DNA of 11,274 bases from Actinomycetes bacterium. Its GTDB lineage: Bacteria > Actinomycetota > Actinomycetes > Actinomycetales > Cellulomonadaceae. The notes below the pieces were generated by a model. The model saw nothing but the letters and a program-made list of their open reading frames with translations. It made no database searches and was not told where the DNA came from. The stretch is from assembly GCA_023425905.1 (NCBI GenBank), contig JAFABT010000036.1:1-11274 (forward strand). The letters run 5' to 3'. Shown piece after piece: positions 9,523-11,274 of the stretch. Position 1 is the stretch's first letter. Each line of letters begins with the position of its first letter. Both the position numbers and the translations under genes were made by a program.

Positions 9523-10053
9523 TCAGGCGGCGTCGGCGGTCTCGTCCTGCTTGGCGCGGAGAGCGTCGATCGTGCGCACGGCCTGAGCCGCGGGCGCGGT
9601 GAAGAGGTACGCCGCCTGGTAGAGCGACGCCTTGAACACGCCGGCCGCCTTGGCCAGCAGCACCTCGCGGGACTCGAGGTCCGCGAGCTTGGTGATCTCC
9701 GCAGCGTCGAGCGTGCGTCCCTCGAGGACACCGCCCTTGATGACGAGTGCGGGGTTCGCCTTGGCGAAGTCACGCAGGCCCTTGGCGGCCTCGACCGGGT
9801 CCCCGGTCACGAAGGTGATGGCGGAGGGGCCGACGAGAAGCTCGTCCAGACCCTCGACACCGGCCTCCTTGGCCGCGATCGCGGTCAGCGTGTTCTTCGC
9901 CACGGCGTAGCGTGCGGTGCCGCTGAGCGTGCGACGCAGCTGCTTGAGCTGCGCCACGGTCAGCCCGCGGTACTCGGTCAGCACGACCGCGTTCGACTCG
10001 CGGAACCCGTCCGCGAGCTCTGCGACCGCGGCAGCCTTGTCCGGCTTCGCCAT
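9523..10053 (-). CDS. rplJ: 50S ribosomal protein L10
   Basis: L10 anchors L12 dimers to 23S rRNA, and with L12 it represses its own operon by binding the mRNA leader. The product is 176 residues. The N-terminal rRNA-binding domain contains the conserved LTEYRGLTVAQLKQLRR segment (about 25-41) and VAKNTL (51-56). The C-terminal helix (about 135-170) is the L12-binding part. The ATG at 10053 gives MAKPDKAAAVAEL, as in relatives, with GGAAGG six bases upstream. The frame stays open for a further 97 codons upstream, but that stretch is leader RNA and a terminator, not protein. An out-of-frame ATG five bases upstream abuts the Shine-Dalgarno sequence and is unlikely to be used. rplL follows after 78 nt. 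Confidence 0.98.
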   Translation of the reverse strand: MAKPDKAAAVAELADGFRESNAVVLTEYRGLTVAQLKQLRRTLSGTARYAVAKNTLTAIAAKEAGVEGLDELLVGPSAITFVTGDPVEAAKGLRDFAKANPALVIKGGVLEGRTLDAAEITKLADLESREVLLAKAAGVFKASLYQAAYLFTAPAAQAVRTIDALRAKQDETADAA

Positions 10054-10059
10054 GGCATT

Positions 10060-10065
10060 CCTTCC
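10060..10065 (-). promoter_or_regulatory. Ribosome binding site of rplJ
   Basis: GGAAGG on the minus strand, 6 nt before the ATG at 10053, fixes the start and argues against the long upstream extension of the frame. The ACGGAAGGAA context is identical to that before rplL. Confidence 0.75.
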
Positions 10066-10102
10066 GTGGTGGTACCACCGGTCCCCCACCCCGAGCACAA
10101 GA

Positions 10103-10128
10103 AAGGCCCCGCGCAAGCGCGAGGCCTT
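10103..10128 (-). terminator. Attenuator-like intrinsic terminator in the rplJ leader
   Basis: An 11-bp stem (10103-10113 with 10118-10128, one G-U pair in the minus-strand RNA) is closed by a CUUG tetraloop. It runs into a U-rich UUUCUUGUG, the only clear U-tract after any hairpin in this window. It lies between the rplJ promoter and gene, 49 nt before the start codon, so it must be bypassed for rplJ to be transcribed. That is the hallmark of attenuation. Confidence 0.75.
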
Positions 10129-10268
10129 CGACACGGGCCGGAACCCGCGAGACGAGAGTCGCACCTGCGCCGGCCCCCGCCTGAGCGGAGCTTCGATCCT
10201 CATGCGGGCCGGGCTCCGGGAGAGCCGGGCGCAGCACAGGACGACCTGCGGTCTTTGGTAACCCCGAA

Positions 10269-10297
10269 AGATTAGGTGATGGGCGACCGGATGGCAA
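10269..10297 (-). promoter_or_regulatory. Predicted promoter of rplJ-rplL
   Basis: The minus strand reads TTGCCA (10297-10292), a 17-bp spacer, then TAATCT (10274-10269), a good TTGACA-N17-TAnnnT match. Transcription would start near a G at 10262. It lies between the rplA terminator and the L10-type leader. Confidence 0.7.
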
Positions 10298-10355
10298 ACC
10301 TGCGTCGCGCCGGTGTGACGAGCCCCACGCGCGACTGCCTCCACCTGCAGCGACG

Positions 10356-10390
10356 ACGAAGGCCCGGTCCTCGTCGGACCGGGCCTTCGT
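10356..10390 (-). terminator. Terminator of the rplK-rplA unit
   Basis: A perfect 15-bp inverted repeat (10356-10370 with 10376-10390) with a 5-nt loop starts 26 nt after the rplA stop. No U-tract follows. A promoter lies about 60 nt further on, which supports a transcription boundary. Confidence 0.8.
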
Positions 10391-10416
10391 GAGCGCGCCT
10401 GGAGGCAGGGCGGAGG

Positions 10417-11136
10417 TCAGCCCTCGTCGCCCTCGTCGGTGAGGTTGCGCGTGACGTTCTGGTCGAGCGTGATGCCGGGGCCGTTCGTCGTGCTCATGAC
10501 GGCCTTCGTGATGTAGCGGCCCTTCGAGGACGACGGCTTGAGACGCAGGACCTCGTCGAGGGCAGCGGCGTAGTTCTCGACGAGCTGGATGTCGGTGAAC
10601 GACGTCTTGCCGATGATGAAGTGGAGGTTCGCGTGCTTGTCGACGCGGAACTCGATCTTCCCGCCCTTGATGTCCTCGACGGCCTTCGCGACATCCATCG
10701 TCACGGTGCCCGTCTTGGGGTTCGGCATGAGGCCACGGGGACCGAGGACCTTGCCGAGGCGGCCGACCTTGCCCATGAGGTCCGGCGTCGCGACGGCGGC
10801 GTCGAAGTCGGTGTAGCCCGCGGCGACCTTCTCGATGAGCTCGTCGCCACCGACCTCGTCAGCGCCCGCGGCGCGCGCCTGCTCTGCCTTCTCACCGTTG
10901 GCGAAGACCAGGACCCGAGCGGTCTTGCCGGTGCCGTGCGGCAGGTTGACGGTGCCACGGACCATCTGGTCCGCCTTGCGGGGGTCGATCCCGAGGCGGA
11001 AGACCACCTCGACGGTCGCGTCGTACTTGGTGGTCGACGTCGCCTGCGCGAGGCGGACGGCGGCCAGGGGGCTGTACAGCTTGCCGGCCTCGATCTTCTC
11101 GGCGGCGGCGCGGTACGCCTTGCTGTGCTTGGGCAT
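10417..11136 (-). CDS. rplA: 50S ribosomal protein L1
   Basis: L1 forms the mobile stalk near the E site that helps move deacylated tRNA, and in several bacteria it represses the rplK-rplA mRNA. The product is 239 residues, the usual length. It has the two-part domain I (about 1-65 and 160-239) and a domain II between them. The L1 signature GKVGRLGKVLGPRGLMPNP is at residues 122-140, and KGGKIEFRVDKHANLHFIIGK follows at about 157-177. The ATG at 11136 gives MPKHSKAYRAA, with AAGGAG 9 nt upstream (11151-11146). The gap to rplK is 79 nt with no promoter seen, so the two are probably co-transcribed. A GC-rich hairpin with one bulge at 11173-11189 sits in that gap. Confidence 0.98.
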   Translation of the reverse strand: MPKHSKAYRAAAEKIEAGKLYSPLAAVRLAQATSTTKYDATVEVVFRLGIDPRKADQMVRGTVNLPHGTGKTARVLVFANGEKAEQARAAGADEVGGDELIEKVAAGYTDFDAAVATPDLMGKVGRLGKVLGPRGLMPNPKTGTVTMDVAKAVEDIKGGKIEFRVDKHANLHFIIGKTSFTDIQLVENYAAALDEVLRLKPSSSKGRYITKAVMSTTNGPGITLDQNVTRNLTDEGDEG

Positions 11137-11215
11137 CTGCTTGTTCTCCTTGTTCAGCAGTCGTGGTCAGACGGGCCGCACGCGGGCCCTGCCACTGGTG
11201 GTGCGGTGCCGACCG

Positions 11216-11274
11216 TCAGTCGGCGACCGTGATACCCATCGACCGGGCGGTGCCGGCGATGATCTTCTCCGCCG
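11216..11274 (-). CDS. rplK: 50S ribosomal protein L11, C-terminal end only
   Basis: The frame entering from the window edge encodes AEKIIAGTARSMGITVAD followed by TGA at 11218-11216. GTARSMGI close to the C-terminus is the conserved end of L11, the protein that binds the 23S GTPase-associated region and is needed for ppGpp synthesis by Rel and for thiopeptide sensitivity. Only the last 18 residues are present because the window cuts the gene. The position directly upstream of rplA agrees with the universal rplK-rplA order. With so little sequence nothing can be said about function-altering changes. Confidence 0.93.
   Translation of the reverse strand, partial: AEKIIAGTARSMGITVAD

Larger units (their letters stand above)
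10054..10262 (-). promoter_or_regulatory. rplJ leader, L10-leader-like autoregulatory RNA
   Basis: About 209 nt of leader precede rplJ. Near its 5' end is a CCAAAGACCGCAGGTC stretch with a four-pair GACC/GGUC hairpin (10243-10253). It is followed by a longer imperfect GC-rich hairpin (10208-10230, one mismatch) and then the attenuator-like terminator at 10103-10128. A GGGGCC (10177-10172) can pair, with one G-U, with the GGCCUC in the terminator's 5' arm, which is a possible antiterminator. This layout fits the L10 leader class (Rfam L10_leader), in which the L10-L12 complex binds the RNA and lowers rplJ-rplL expression. Membership in that family is from memory of its features, not from a search. 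Confidence 0.65.

Noticed and set aside
10056..10058. An out-of-frame ATG five bases before the rplJ start
   Set aside because: It touches the Shine-Dalgarno sequence with almost no spacing, and its frame encodes an Arg/Ser-rich shadow.
10054..10344. A 97-residue N-terminal extension of L10
   Set aside because: The frame stays open upstream, but it spans the predicted promoter, leader and attenuator. The family N-terminus and a good Shine-Dalgarno sequence both point to the ATG at 10053.

Overview
The window is a high-GC segment of bacterial core chromosome. All eight genes lie on the minus strand, so transcription runs from high to low coordinates: rplK (3' end only), rplA, rplJ, rplL, rpoB, rpoC, rpsL, rpsG. 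The very high G+C at third codon positions, TTG and GTG starts, and an actinobacterial coiled-coil insertion in RpoC (about residues 141-230) point to an actinomycete. RpoC zinc and catalytic residues fall at the numbering I recall for Mycobacterium tuberculosis. A Micrococcales-type organism is plausible but is not proved by this sequence.

Layout in the direction of transcription. (1) 11274-10356: end of rplK, then rplA, closed by a 15-bp hairpin terminator. (2) 10297-8978: a sigma70-type promoter, a leader of about 210 nt resembling the L10 autoregulatory leader with an attenuator-like terminator, rplJ and rplL, then a terminator. (3) 8965-1255: a promoter, a leader of about 135 nt, rpoB and rpoC separated by a strong intercistronic hairpin, then a perfect 14-bp terminator. 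(4) 1226-3: a promoter, a leader of about 300 nt with alternative hairpins, rpsL and rpsG overlapping by one base, and a 16-bp hairpin at the window edge where fusA would normally follow.

The genes supply the L1/L11 and L10/L12 stalk proteins of the large subunit, the two catalytic subunits of RNA polymerase, and the S12 decoding and S7 head proteins of the small subunit. The beta and str gene clusters are therefore joined head to tail but divided by terminator/promoter pairs into four apparent transcription units. This would let ribosomal stalk proteins, RNA polymerase and str proteins be made at different rates.

I found no mobile element, CRISPR array, tRNA, rRNA or accessory gene. No new protein system is visible. 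The interest lies in the non-coding RNA structures between the genes. Promoters, leaders and terminators are called by eye from sequence, without folding or expression data.
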